From contig NZ_MKKA01000060.1 in the NCBI RefSeq assembly GCF_001942405.1, positions 96,605 to 160,604 of the forward strand: DNA of 64,000 nucleotides. The letters are read 5' to 3'. The DNA comes from Ornithinimicrobium sp. CNJ-824 (lineage in GTDB: Bacteria; Actinomycetota; Actinomycetes; Actinomycetales; Dermatophilaceae). The notes under the pieces were generated by a model. It was not told the DNA's origin, did not search any database, and worked only from the letters and a program-made list of their open reading frames with translations. The position numbers and the translations under genes were made by a program. Below, piece after piece: positions 51,568-60,850 of this stretch. Position 1 is the stretch's first letter. Each line of letters starts with the position of its first letter.

Positions 51568-51719
51568 GCTGCGGGTCCCGTGCTGCGCCGACGGTGCTCA
51601 GGCCCGCGACACGCCGCAACGCTTCCGCACAGTGCACGACACGCCGGGGCGGGGGGGGCGGGATTGCTGCGGCCGACGAGACGCCGGGGCGGGATGAGGC
51701 ACGGCCGCCGAGACGCCGG
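51568..51719 (+). repeat. dispersed intergenic repeat, copy 3, extended as a degenerate array
   Basis: Occupies most of the 258-base gap 51472-51729. Starts with GCTGCGGGTCCCGTGCTGC (51568-51586), then CGACACGCCG-type units at 51607, 51637, 51677 and 51709, the last two as CGAGACGCCGG. Unit spacing is 30, 40 and 32 bases. An 8-G run is at 51651-51658. No coding potential seen. Confidence 0.72.
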
Positions 51720-51729
51720 GCCGGTCTCC

Positions 51730-52497
51730 CTACGACCGGTAGGCCAGGTGCAGGGCCGCGGCGTTGGTCGCGTCGGCGAGCGCCGTGGTGGCCCGGCCCT
51801 GCAACCGGCGGAGCACCTCGGCCCGGGCGGCCGTCGTCGCCGCGTCGAGCGACCCGGTCACCGCGTCCAGGCCCGCGTCGGCCAGGCGCAGCACGGTGCC
51901 GGCCAGGTCGATCACCCGCAGGGCCCGCGGGGGCAGCCCGTCCGGGAGCCCCCAGCTGCCGGCACCGTCCCTGACCGCCCTGGCGCGGGCGGCCCCACGG
52001 TCGGCGTCGGGGCCGAAGGGCGGTGCCCCGGCACGGAGCAGCTCCTCGGTCGACCCGGCCAGGGCGGTCCGCAGCCCCAGCTCGATCTGCCCCAGGTCCA
52101 GGGCCTCGATCCGGTGGGTCGGCACCGGCTCGGCCGGGTAGGCGGTCCACCGGGCCGACCACCCCTGGTCGCCCTCGGGGCCGAACGTCTCCAGGGTCGG
52201 GACCAGCGCCCCGCCGAGCTGTGGCACGAAGACGCACTCCTGGGCCCGGGTGGCGGCGTCGACGAGCTCGACCGGGCCCCGCGGCATACCCGCGACGTCA
52301 CCGGGGCGGGGGAGGGCCACCAGCACCGCCCGCTCCCCGAGGGAGGCCCACAGCCGCATCCCCTCGACCAGGCCGCTGACCTCGTCGACGTCGGGCAGGG
52401 CCCGGCGCGGCAGCTCGTCGACGGGCACCCGCCCCTGCAGGGCGCCGGTGCCCCACAGGGCGACGCGGACGCCGGCGGGCAGCTCGTGCTCGGACAC
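51730..52497 (-). CDS. conserved hypothetical protein
   Basis: 255 residues, mainly alanine/leucine rich, no signal peptide or membrane helix. Begins MSEHELPAGVRVALWGTGALQGR; contains RVIDLAGTVLRLADAGLDAVTGSLDAATT, which may form helices near the C-terminus. Resembles an actinobacterial family without known function; I do not recognise a domain. Codon use is like the neighbours. Divergent from the ABC ATPase gene with a 74-base gap. Confidence 0.7.
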   Translation of the reverse strand: MSEHELPAGVRVALWGTGALQGRVPVDELPRRALPDVDEVSGLVEGMRLWASLGERAVLVALPRPGDVAGMPRGPVELVDAATRAQECVFVPQLGGALVPTLETFGPEGDQGWSARWTAYPAEPVPTHRIEALDLGQIELGLRTALAGSTEELLRAGAPPFGPDADRGAARARAVRDGAGSWGLPDGLPPRALRVIDLAGTVLRLADAGLDAVTGSLDAATTAARAEVLRRLQGRATTALADATNAAALHLAYRS

Positions 52498-52557
52498 GGC
52501 CCCGATGGTATGCCGCGACCACCCGCGGGGCGGCGCGGCACCGCGTTCAGGGGTGAC

Positions 52558-52563
52558 TAGAGT
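52558..52563 (+). promoter_or_regulatory. -10 box upstream of the stand-alone ABC ATPase
   Basis: TAGAGT at 52558-52563, 8 bases before ATG 52572, so the transcript would have almost no leader. Confidence 0.4.
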
Positions 52564-52571
52564 GGCGCACC

Positions 52572-53411
52572 ATGAGCGATGTCCTCGAATTCGCCGGAGT
52601 CGGCGTGCGCCGCGGGACGACCGACCTGCTCAAGGACGTCGACTGGTCGATCGAGGAGGGGGAGCGCTGGGTCGTCATCGGCCCCAACGGTGCCGGCAAG
52701 ACCACCCTGCTGCAGCTGGCCGCCGCCCGGATGCACCCCACGACCGGCGTGGCCGGCGTGCTCGGCGAGGTGCTGGGCACGGTCGACGTCTTCGAGCTCC
52801 GTCCGCGGATCGGCGTCTCCAGCGCGGCCGTGGCCGACCGGATCCCCGACGAGGAGCGGGTCAGCGACGTCGTCGTCACCGCCGCCTACGGGGTGCTGGG
52901 CCGGTGGCGGGAGGAGTACGACGCCGCCGACGAGCAGCGGGCCGCCGAGCTGCTCGAGGCACTGGGCGTCGCCCACCTCTCCCGGCGTCGTTTCGGCACG
53001 CTCTCCGAGGGTGAGCGCAAGCGCGTGCAGATCGCCCGCGCGCTGATGACCGACCCAGAGCTCATGCTGCTCGACGAGCCGGCTGCCGGCCTGGACCTGC
53101 GCGGGCGGGAGGACCTCGTGGGGCGCCTCAGCCTGCTCGCCGAGGACCTCGAGGCGCCGGCCATGGTGCTGGTGACCCACCACGTCGAGGAGATCCCCCC
53201 GGGGTTCACCGACATCCTCATGCTGCGGGACGGCGGGGTGGTCGCGGCGGGGCCGATCGAGGTGACCCTGACGGCGGAGAACCTCTCGGCGACCTTCGGC
53301 ATCCCGCTCGTCGTCGACCGGCACGGGCGACGCTGGTCGGCCCGGGCCCAGCAGCCGGAGGCGACCACGGACGGCCGGCAGACGCGCCCCGAGGAGCCGA
53401 CCGCCCGGTGA
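52572..53411 (+). CDS. stand-alone ABC transporter ATP-binding protein
   Basis: 279-residue single ABC domain: GPNGAGKTTLLQLAA, signature LSEGERKRVQ (SEGE instead of SGGQ), Walker B LMLLDEPAAGLDLRGRED and switch THHVEEIPPGFTD. The LSEGE signature and HHVEEI are typical of ModF/YlmA-like ATPases that lack a dedicated permease. The 35-residue C-terminal tail is disordered. Its stop overlaps the next gene (GTGA). Confidence 0.85.
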   Translation: MSDVLEFAGVGVRRGTTDLLKDVDWSIEEGERWVVIGPNGAGKTTLLQLAAARMHPTTGVAGVLGEVLGTVDVFELRPRIGVSSAAVADRIPDEERVSDVVVTAAYGVLGRWREEYDAADEQRAAELLEALGVAHLSRRRFGTLSEGERKRVQIARALMTDPELMLLDEPAAGLDLRGREDLVGRLSLLAEDLEAPAMVLVTHHVEEIPPGFTDILMLRDGGVVAAGPIEVTLTAENLSATFGIPLVVDRHGRRWSARAQQPEATTDGRQTRPEEPTAR

Positions 53412-54172
53412 GCGTCTGGGAGATCCTCGCCATCATCCTGGCGGGGCTGGCCGCCGGGACCATCAACACCATCGTCGGCTCGGGCACGCTCGTGACCTTC
53501 CCGACCCTGCTGTTCTTCGGCTACCCCCCCGTGTCGGCCAACATCTCCAACAGCCTCGGCCTCGTGCCCGGCGGCATCACCGGGGCCTGGGGCTACCGGC
53601 ACGAGCTGCGCACGCTCGGACCCATGCTGCGCCGGCTGGCCCCGGCCTCCCTGGTGGGCTCCGTCATGGGTGCGCTGCTGCTGCTCGTGCTGCCGCCGGC
53701 CGCGTTCGAGGCGATCGTGCCCGTCCTCATCTTCCTGGCACTGCTGCTGGTCGTCTTCGGCCCGCGACTGTCGGCCTGGGCCGCCCGGCACCACGCCGAC
53801 CGGATCACCCCCGGCCGGTGGGTCGTCCTGCTGCTGGGCATCCTCGTGGCGGGGATGTACGGCGGCTACTTCGGCGCGGCCCAGGGCGTCCTGCTGCTCG
53901 GCATCATGAGCATCCTGCTGCCGCTGGGGATCCAGCAGATCAACGGGATCAAGAACGTGCTCGGCATGATCGTCAACTTCGTCGCCGCCGTCGTCTTCAT
54001 CATCGTCGCCCCCGGCACGGTCAACTGGACGATCGTGGTCCTCATCAGCATGGGCTCGCTCGTCGGCGGCGTCGTCGGGGCGCGGGTCGGCCGGGCCATG
54101 CCGCCGGCGCTGCTGCGGGCCGTGATCGTCGTCATCGGCTCGGTCGCCATCGTCAACCTGCTGCTGACCTGA
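53408..54172 (+). CDS. TSUP family membrane transporter (TauE/SafE type)
   Basis: 254 residues, about eight hydrophobic helices in two repeats. First repeat ILAGLAAGTINTIVGSGTLVTFPTLL and second LGILVAGMYGGYFGAAQGVLLLGIM carry the family's Gly-rich signature. Members export sulfite, sulfoacetate or related anions; substrate here unknown. GTG start coupled to the ATPase and TGATG junction with the methyltransferase after it. Confidence 0.88.
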   Translation: MSVWEILAIILAGLAAGTINTIVGSGTLVTFPTLLFFGYPPVSANISNSLGLVPGGITGAWGYRHELRTLGPMLRRLAPASLVGSVMGALLLLVLPPAAFEAIVPVLIFLALLLVVFGPRLSAWAARHHADRITPGRWVVLLLGILVAGMYGGYFGAAQGVLLLGIMSILLPLGIQQINGIKNVLGMIVNFVAAVVFIIVAPGTVNWTIVVLISMGSLVGGVVGARVGRAMPPALLRAVIVVIGSVAIVNLLLT

Positions 54173-55053
54173 TGACGCCCGCAGAGCCGCCGGCCGGACC
54201 GCCGGCGCAGCCACCGCCCCTTCCTCCCGGCGTGACCTGGATCGAGGACCCGGACGACCCCCGCGTCCGCGACTACCTGCACCTGACCGACGTCGCCCTG
54301 CGGCGGGTCCTCGAGCCGGCCGAGGGGCTCTACCTGGCCGAGTCGGACAAGGTGATCACGAGGGCCCTCGAGGCGGGGCACCGGATGCGGTCGCTGCTGC
54401 TGACCCCCCGGTGGGTCGAGGACCTGGCCCACCTCGTCGCCCCGGCCGTCGCCGGGGGGACGCCCGTCCACGTGGCCAGCCCCGCCGTCGTGCGCACGAT
54501 GACCGGCTTCCACCTGCACCGCGGCGCCATCGCCGCGATGCACCGCCCCCAGCTGCCGTCGCTCGAGGACGTGCTGGCCGGTGCCCGCCGGGTCGCCGTG
54601 CTCGAGGACGTCGTCGACCACACCAACGTCGGGGCGGCCTTCCGCTCGGCCGCCGCCCTGGGCGTGGACGCCGTGCTCGTCACCCCGCGCTGCGCCGACC
54701 CTCTCTACCGTCGCTCGGTCCGGGTGTCGATGGGCACCGTCTTCCAGGTGCCCTGGACCCGGGTGGACCCCTGGCCCGGCGGTGTCCGGACCCTCCAGGA
54801 GGCCGGCTTCACGGTCGCCGCCCTCGCCCTCGCCGACGACGCCGTTCCCCTCGACCGGCTCGCGGCCGACCCGCCGGACCGGCTCGCCCTCGTGCTGGGC
54901 ACCGAGGGCGACGGCCTGTCCCGCCGGACGGTGGAGGCCGCCGACGTGGTCGTGCGCATCCCCATGGGCGGCGGCGTGGACAGCCTCAACGTGGCCGCCG
55001 CCTCGGCCGTGGCCTTCTGGGCGCTGCGGCGGCCCGAGGACGCGGCTCCCTGA
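54172..55053 (+). CDS. TrmH/SpoU family RNA 2'-O-methyltransferase
   Basis: 293 residues. N-terminal substrate-binding domain (DYLHLTDVALRRVLEPAEGLYLAESDKVI) followed by the SPOUT knot: VLEDVVDHTNVGAAFRSAAALGVD, LVLGTEGDGLSRRTVEAADVVVRIPM and the C-terminal VDSLNVAAASAVAFWALR. Likely modifies rRNA or tRNA ribose; the target base cannot be read from sequence. A proline-rich N-terminal tail of 20 residues is present. Confidence 0.92.
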   Translation: MTPAEPPAGPPAQPPPLPPGVTWIEDPDDPRVRDYLHLTDVALRRVLEPAEGLYLAESDKVITRALEAGHRMRSLLLTPRWVEDLAHLVAPAVAGGTPVHVASPAVVRTMTGFHLHRGAIAAMHRPQLPSLEDVLAGARRVAVLEDVVDHTNVGAAFRSAAALGVDAVLVTPRCADPLYRRSVRVSMGTVFQVPWTRVDPWPGGVRTLQEAGFTVAALALADDAVPLDRLAADPPDRLALVLGTEGDGLSRRTVEAADVVVRIPMGGGVDSLNVAAASAVAFWALRRPEDAAP

Positions 55054-55123
55054 ACCCTTGACGGTGCTCCCGCGCCGGGCGGACACTGAACCGGTCGGAG
55101 CCACCCGCACCAGGGGGTCTGTC

Positions 55124-55483
55124 ATGGACACCACCAGCAGCCAGGACCCGGACGACCCGGTCGTCACCGACCCGGACAAGTACCACGTGGTCCTCGAGAA
55201 CGACCGCGTCCGCGTCCTGGAGTACCGCGACGACCCGGGCGCCCGGACGAGCCCGCACCGGCACCCGGACTCGGTGATGTGCACCCTGTCGGCCTTCGAC
55301 CGCCGCCTGCACTACGCGGGCGGCACGCGGGACGTGCACCTGGAGACGGGGCACGTCGGCTGGTTGCCGGCGCAGGTGCACGCGGGGGAGAACATCGGCA
55401 CGAGCCCGACCCACGTCGTCTTCGTCGAGCTCAAGGACTCCTCGACCACCCCGAGCACGAGCCCGGACGCCGCGCCCGCCTGA
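55124..55483 (+). CDS. small cupin-fold protein
   Basis: 119 residues. Metal-site style SPHRHPDSVMCTLSAF with two His and HVGWLPAQVHAGENIG with a further His fit a single cupin barrel. No signal peptide. Function unknown. Start ATG 55124; weak GGGGG upstream. Confidence 0.75.
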   Translation: MDTTSSQDPDDPVVTDPDKYHVVLENDRVRVLEYRDDPGARTSPHRHPDSVMCTLSAFDRRLHYAGGTRDVHLETGHVGWLPAQVHAGENIGTSPTHVVFVELKDSSTTPSTSPDAAPA

Positions 55484-55538
55484 GTCGGGCCCCGCACCTC
55501 CGCCAGCGGCCGGCCGCCCGGGACGCGCACCCGCAGGC

Positions 55539-56460
55539 TCAGACGTCGTAGTCCACGACCACGGGGGAGTGGTCCGACAGGCGCACGCCCCGATGGTCCC
55601 GGTCGACCACGGCCGACACCGCCGTCCGGGCCAGCCGCGGCGTGGCCAGGTGGTAGTCGATCCGCCAGCCGGCGTCCCGCTCGTAGGCCCGCCCCAGCCA
55701 GCTCCACCACGAGTACGGCCCGGCCACGTCCGGGTGCACCGAGCGCACCACGTCGACGAGCGTCCGGGGCGAGACCAGGTCGTCCATCCAGGCGCGTTCC
55801 TCCGGCAGGAACCCCTCGGAGGTCTGCGCGCGCCGCCACGCGGCCACGTCCTGCCGCGTGTGCGCCACGTTGAGGTCGCCCAGGAGGACGAACTCCCGCC
55901 CCCGGCCGGCGGCCGCGCGCCGGCTCCTGGTCAGCTGCCGGGCGAAGGCGGCCAGAAAGCGCATCTTGCGCTCGTAGCGGGCCCCGCCGTCGGGCTTCTC
56001 CCTCATCCGGGCGGGCACCTGCAGGTGGGCGGGGAGCCCGCCCTTGGGCAGGTAGAGGCTGGCCACGGTCAGCGGCGTCCCGGGCAGGTCCAGGTCCACC
56101 TCGACGTACCGCCCCTCGTGCGCGTGCCGCGACAGCCCCCTGGCCAGGGGCACCTCGTCCGGGGCGGGCACAGTGTGCAGGTGGTCCTCGTCGGCGCCGG
56201 ACGAGCACGTCGGCGTCCCACGTGCGCACGGCCGCCGGGGCCTCCCGGGTCAGCACCGCGACGCCGTTGCGTCCCGGCACCTGGCCCGGCTCGTAGACGA
56301 CGTGGTGGTCGCCGAAGGCCCCGGCCGGCAGTGCGCCCAGCGGGCAGCGCACCTCCTGCAGGGCGACCACGTCGCAGCCCCGGGTGGCCAGCCAGTCGCC
56401 GAACCCCCTCCGGTGGGAGGCCCGGATCCCGTTGATGTTCAGGGTGGCGACGCGCAGCAC
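55539..56460 (-). CDS. xthA: exodeoxyribonuclease III (frame broken near 56204)
   Basis: AP endonuclease/3'-exonuclease of base excision repair. N-terminus VATLNINGIRASHRRGFGDWL and VALQEVRCP, middle SLYLPKGGLPAHLQ, LGDLNVAHTRQDVAAW, and C-terminal WRIDYHLATP and RLSDHSPVVVDYDV give all catalytic boxes. The frames differ by +1: two added bases, or removal of one C in CGGCGCC, near 56204 restore about 306 residues. It is the one break here that a single added base does not fix. Confidence 0.88.
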
Positions 56461-56542
56461 CGGACGAGGGTATGTCGTGCCCGTGCCGATGCCTTCCCCG
56501 GGGGCGCAGCGGCCACCCAGCCGGTGCTGACAGGCTGCCCCT

Positions 56543-57241
56543 GTGCTCGAGCAGATCTGGGAGAGGGCGTGGACCCCCCAGCCGGCCCCGTCGTCGACGG
56601 TCGTCCTCGTGGTGGCCCTGGCGGCGCTGCTGACGACCTGGAGCCCCGTCGGCTACCGCCTCGTGCGGCACCTGGTCACCCTGCTCCACGAGGCCGGGCA
56701 CGCCGCCACTGGCGTCCTCGTGGGCCGGCGCGTGCACGGCATACGCCTGCACGCGGACACCTCCGGGCTGACGCTCTCGCGGGGCCGCCCGCGGGGGCCA
56801 GGAGTGGTGCTCATGCTCCTCGCGGGCTACCCGGCTCCGGCGCTGGTCGGGCTCGCGGGCGCCGTGCTGCTGTCCCAGGGGTATGCCGCGGGGCTGCTCT
56901 GGGCGCTGGTGCTCCTGTGCGCCGTCGTGCTGCTGCTCGTGCGCAACGTCTACGGCCTGCTCGTCGTGGTGGCGACCGGGGCGCTGGTGGCGCTGCTCTC
57001 CTGGACGGCCGAGCCGTGGCTGCTCTCCTGGCTGGCCACCGCCCTCGTGTGGGTGGTCGTCCTCGCCGCGCCCAGGTCGGTCGTGGAGCTGCAGCGGCAG
57101 CGCCGCCGGGGGGCCCGCGGCACGGACGTCGACCAGCTGGCCGCGCTCACCGGCGTGCCGGCGGTGCTGTGGGTCGCGGTGCTGTGGGCGGTGACGGTCG
57201 CGTGCCTCGGGCTGACGGGGTGGCTGCTGCTGCGGTGGTGA
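56543..57241 (+). CDS. M50B-type membrane metallopeptidase
   Basis: 232 residues, about six membrane helices. The zinc motif HEAGHAATG lies at the end of the first helices, and LLAGYPAPALVGLAG and RNVYGLLVVVATG are typical of the M50B peptidase-like family in actinobacteria. GTG start. Function unknown; members may be site-2-protease relatives. Confidence 0.85.
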   Translation: MLEQIWERAWTPQPAPSSTVVLVVALAALLTTWSPVGYRLVRHLVTLLHEAGHAATGVLVGRRVHGIRLHADTSGLTLSRGRPRGPGVVLMLLAGYPAPALVGLAGAVLLSQGYAAGLLWALVLLCAVVLLLVRNVYGLLVVVATGALVALLSWTAEPWLLSWLATALVWVVVLAAPRSVVELQRQRRRGARGTDVDQLAALTGVPAVLWVAVLWAVTVACLGLTGWLLLRW

Positions 57242-57251
57242 GGGCGGGAGG

Positions 57252-58051
57252 CTACTGGATCCCCTGATCGACCAGCCGGTCGACGGCGGCCACGGCGTCG
57301 GGGTCCCCGGAGAGCTCCACCGTCGACCGCGGCCCGCGTCCCCAGGCCCACAGGGCCAGGTCGCGGGCGGTGCCGGACACCGTGGCGGTGGGCAGGGCGG
57401 GGTCGCGTCCTCCCCGGCACGCCGGGCACGGGCCATGTCGAACTCGGTCCCCGACTCCGGGCCCGTGCCGTGCCACCGGCCCACGTCGACCCGCCACCGG
57501 TCCCCGGTGTCGGTGGCCACGAGCTCGACGAGCGCCGTCGAGTCGTCCTGGGCCCAGCCGGGCACGTAGCCCCACATCACGTCGACGCAGTGCTCCACCG
57601 CCCCGGCAGCGACCTCCGGGTCGAGGGGGGAGAGCGGCAGGCCGGCGGTCAGCTCCGCGTCGACCCGGTGCAGGGTGGCCTCGTAGGTCTGCATGCGGCG
57701 GGTGAAGCCGACGGTCTGGTCCGGCGGCCACCAGGACCAGCGGGGCTCCTCGTCGTCGAGCCGCGCGAGCTGCTCGAGCAGGGCCTCGGTGGCCCGGGCC
57801 CGGGCGTCGAGCAGCTCCTCGGTGGTCCCCGGGCGCTGGGGAGCGGCGGCCTCCACGGCCTCTGCGCCCTCGTCGTCCCGCACGTCCTCGCCCAGGACGG
57901 CCGCCCAGAAGGCGTGGACCTCGACCAGGTGGTGCAGCAGCTGGGCGGCGTCCCAGCCCGGGCAGGTCGGCACGGGCGCGGCCGGGTCGGTGGAGGAGAG
58001 CACCTCCGCGAAGCGGTCGGACTCGGAGCGGATGACGGCCAGGCGGTCCAT
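57252..58051 (-). CDS. mycothiol-dependent maleylpyruvate isomerase-like protein (frame broken near 57401)
   Basis: About 266 residues after correction. N-terminal DinB-like helical bundle begins MDRLAVIRSESDRFAEVL with VPTCPGWDAAQLLHHLVEVHAFWAAVL; the metal-site His appear in LLHHL and TLHRVDAEL. C-terminal MDMPI domain ends TARDLALWAWGRGPRSTVELSG. Such proteins use mycothiol for thiol transfer. One added C in the CCCC run at 57399-57402 restores DATPALPTATVSG. Convergent with the M50 gene, 10 bases apart. Confidence 0.86.
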
Positions 58052-58117
58052 GACGGTCCACGCTAGCCCTGCCGGGCGGTGCCGTCGAGGGTCTCGACGG
58101 ATGGAGGCCGGGCGGCT

Positions 58118-58662
58118 CTAGACCTCCACCGCCAGGCCGTCGACGACCTGCACCCCGGGCAGGTCTGCCGTCGCCGCGCCCGGCAGCCGCAGCTTGCTGC
58201 GCCGTACGCCGGAGCCGATGACGACGGCTCCCGCTCCAGGACACGGGCGTCGACGAGCACGGGCCAGTCGCCGGGCAGACCCACGGGCGTGATCCCGCCG
58301 TACTCCATGCCGGTCCGGGCCACCGCGTCGTCCATGGACATGAAGGAGCACTTGCGCACGTCCAGGGCCTTGCGGATCGTCCGGTTGACGTCGGCCCGGG
58401 TGTGACCGAGCACGAGGACGGACGCCACCCGCTCCTCGCCGGCGCGCGACCCGGCCACGACGAGGCAGTTGGCCATGCCGCGCATCTCCATGCCCGTGCT
58501 GGCCACCAGGTCGGCGGTGTCGGCCAGGTCGGGGTCGATCTCGGCGACCTCGACCCGACCGACGTCCACGGTGCCGGCGGACCGCATACCCTCCAGCGCG
58601 GAGCGCACCGGGGCGGCCAGCAGGTCGGGGCGCTCCAGCGCCGGGACCCAGTCCAGCCTCAC
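58118..58662 (-). CDS. YbaK/EbsC family aminoacyl-tRNA deacylase (frame broken near 58231)
   Basis: About 181 residues after correction. Editing-domain protein that removes mischarged amino acids from tRNA. Visible: CLVVAGSRAGEERVASVLVLGHTRADVNRTIRKALDVRK split over the fold, the catalytic-lysine region FMSMDDAVARTGMEYGGITPVGLP, and SKLRLPGA at the end. One added G in GAGCGGGAG near 58231 restores VLERGAVVIGSGVRRSKL. GTGA overlap with the PEBP gene. Confidence 0.88.
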
Positions 58663-59189
58663 AGCTGGTAGGTGCCGGTGATCGAGCCCCGGGCCAGGAC
58701 GTTGCCCAGCGTGCTGAACTGGGCCTTGGCGATCGACGTCTGGGCGTCCACCCCCGTGTCGGCGACGTCCAGGGCCCACACGGTGAACACGTAGCGGTGG
58801 GCGGGGTCGCCCTGGGGCGGCGCGCAGCCGCCGTAGTCGCGGGTGCTGTAGTCGTTGGCCAGGGTGGTGGCGCCCTCGCCGATGGGCTGTCCGAACTCTC
58901 CGGCACCGGCCCGCAGGGACGACACCTCTGCCGGGATGCCGGCCACGGCCCAGTGGCGGAAGCCACCCAGCACGGGGGCGTCGGGGTCGTGGCACACGAG
59001 CAGGTAGGAGCGGGTGCCCTCGGGGGCACCGCTCCAGGACAGCTGGGGGGAGGTGTTGCCGAACCCGAAGCCAGCCGTCTCCGGCAGCGGGGACCCGTCC
59101 TCGAAGTCCTCGCTGGTGACCTTCAGCTCGGCCGGGGCCTCGGGCAGGTGCTCGAGCGGGTGCGGGGGGAAGGTGCGTTCCAGGTTCAT
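58659..59189 (-). CDS. YbhB/YbcL family Raf kinase inhibitor-like (PEBP) protein
   Basis: 176-residue single PEBP domain. Ligand-site motifs LVCHDPDAP, GFRHWAVAGIPAEV and the CAPPQGDPAHRYVFTVWAL segment are all present. No signal peptide. Family role in bacteria is unclear. First gene of a two-gene unit with ybaK; divergent from dinB. Confidence 0.9.
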   Translation of the reverse strand: MNLERTFPPHPLEHLPEAPAELKVTSEDFEDGSPLPETAGFGFGNTSPQLSWSGAPEGTRSYLLVCHDPDAPVLGGFRHWAVAGIPAEVSSLRAGAGEFGQPIGEGATTLANDYSTRDYGGCAPPQGDPAHRYVFTVWALDVADTGVDAQTSIAKAQFSTLGNVLARGSITGTYQL

Positions 59190-59246
59190 GACCCGACCCT
59201 AACGACCGCCCCCGTCAGGTGCACCTGGGGTCGGCAGGCCCGTGGC

Positions 59247-59260
59247 ACAGTGGCCCCATG
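59247..59260 (+). promoter_or_regulatory. putative -10 box and leaderless ATG of dinB
   Basis: CACAGT ends at 59251, six bases before ATG 59258. This supports the ATG as the true start if the short C run after it lacks one base. No LexA-type box seen in the dinB upstream region. Confidence 0.35.
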
Positions 59261-60648
59261 TCCGACCCCAGGCGCGTATCCTGCACCTGGACCTGGACGC
59301 CTTCTTCGCCGCCGTCGAGCAGCGGGACAAGCCGTCGCTGAGGGGCCGCCCGGTCGTCGTCGGCGGGACGGGGCACCGGGGGGTGGTCTCGACCGCGTCC
59401 TACGAGGCCCGGGTCTACGGGGCCCGGTCGGCCATGCCGACGGCCGAGGCACGGAGGCGCTGCCCGCCCGGCACGGCGTTCCTCTCGACCCGCTTCGCCG
59501 CATACCGGACCACCTCGACCGTCGTCATGGACATCCTGCGCACGCGCTCGCCGCTCGTGGAGCAGGTGTCGGTGGACGAGGCCTACGTCGACCTCACGGC
59601 GGGGGAGGACCCCCCGGGCTGGGAGGGGGAGGAGCTGGAGCGGTGGTGCGCCGACCTGCTCGCCGAGATCACCGGGGCCACGGGTGGGCTGACCGCGTCC
59701 GTGGGGGTGGCGACCTCGAAGATGATGGCCAAGCTGGCCAGCGAGATGGACAAGCCGGCCGGGACGACCGTCGTGCGGCCCGGGCGCGAGCTGGCGGTCC
59801 TGCACCCGCTGCCGGTGCGGGCCGTGCCCGGTGTCGGTCCGGCGACGGCCGCGCGGCTGCGCACGTTCGGGGTGGAGACCGTCGGCGACCTGGCCCGGGT
59901 CTCCCGCAGCGACCTCGTCGCGATCTTCGGGACGGCGCACGGGGAGTCGTTGCACCGCCTCGGACGGGCCGAGGACGACCGGCCCGTCATGGTGGAGCGC
60001 GAGGCCAAGAGCATCTCCGTGGAGGAGACCTTCGAGACGGACGTGGCCGAGCGGGCGCTGCTGGACGGCGAGCTCGTCCGGATGGCGGACCGGCTGGCGG
60101 GCCGGCTGGAGACCGCCGCGACGTTCGCACGCACCGTCACGGTGAAGGTTCGTCGCCACGACTTCACCACCCAGACCCGGTCGGCGACCCTGCCGTTCGC
60201 CACCGGCGACGGGACGGTCGTGCTGAGGGAGGCCCGTCGGCTGCTGACCGGCGTGGACGTGTCGTCGGGCATCCGGCTGCTGGGTCTGGGGGTCAGCGGG
60301 CTGACCGACCATGCCCAGGAGGAGCTCGTCGTGCTCGAGGGAACGGTGCCCCAGGACCTGCTGCTTCCCGACGTCAGCACGCCGGTCGAGGTGGTCACCG
60401 AGGCGGGCCCCACGAGCACGGTGGAGACCCGGCTGGGCGGTTCCGCAGGCTGGCGGACGGGCCAGGACGTGCAGCACGAGGAGCACGGCCCCGGATGGGT
60501 ATGGGGCAGCGGGCGAGGGCGGGTCACGGTCCGTTTCGAGGGCCCCCGGACGGGGCCGGGGCCGGTGCGCACGTTCCACACGGACGACCCGGCCTTGGCC
60601 CCGGCGGACCCGCCGGACTGGCGCGCCCCGGGGCCGACCGCCACCTGA
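59258..60648 (+). CDS. dinB: DNA polymerase IV with C-terminal Tudor-like extension
   Basis: Y-family translesion polymerase. Catalytic acids in LHLDLDAFFAAVEQ and SVDEAYVDL; helix-hairpin-helix RAVPGVGPATAARLRTFG; little-finger domain to about residue 360. The last 100 residues hold VQHEEHGPGWVWGSGRGRVTVRFE, a short beta-barrel-like module seen in several actinobacterial homologues. The open frame reaches GTG 59242, but adding one C to the CCCC run at 59266-59269 lets ATG 59258 read MSDPQARILHLDLD, a more usual start. Total 463 residues. Confidence 0.92.
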
Positions 60649-60679
60649 GCGGGATGCAGGAGCACCGTCCCACGCGTGC

Positions 60680-60685
60680 TAATCT
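60680..60685 (+). promoter_or_regulatory. putative -10 box of tRNA-Leu
   Basis: TAATCT at 60680-60685, 38 bases upstream of the mature tRNA. No clear -35 element. Confidence 0.35.
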
Positions 60686-60723
60686 TGTGCGTCGTTGCCC
60701 GCTCCCCGCGAGTGGCACCACCT

Positions 60724-60809
60724 GTCCGGGTGGCGGAATGGCAGACGCGCTAGCTTGAGGTGCTAGTGCCTTAACGGGCGTGGGGGTTCAAGTCCCCCTC
60801 CGGACACCA
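60724..60809 (+). tRNA. tRNA-Leu (GAG)
   Basis: 86 bases including an encoded CCA. Acceptor GTCCGGG pairs with TCCGGAC (one G-U), discriminator A. Anticodon stem CTAGC/GCTAG with loop TTGAGGT, anticodon GAG at 60757-60759. A long variable arm (TGCCTTAACGGGCG) marks class II leucine tRNA, and the T arm is GGGGG-TTCAAGT-CCCCC. Confidence 0.96.
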
Positions 60810-60850
60810 TTTAGGGCTATGACCTGCGGTAACGCGGTAATTTCGACGAT

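Noticed and set aside
51607..51719. CRISPR array
   Set aside because: Only four degenerate units of about 10 bases with uneven spacing, no conserved 25-37 base repeat and no cas genes.
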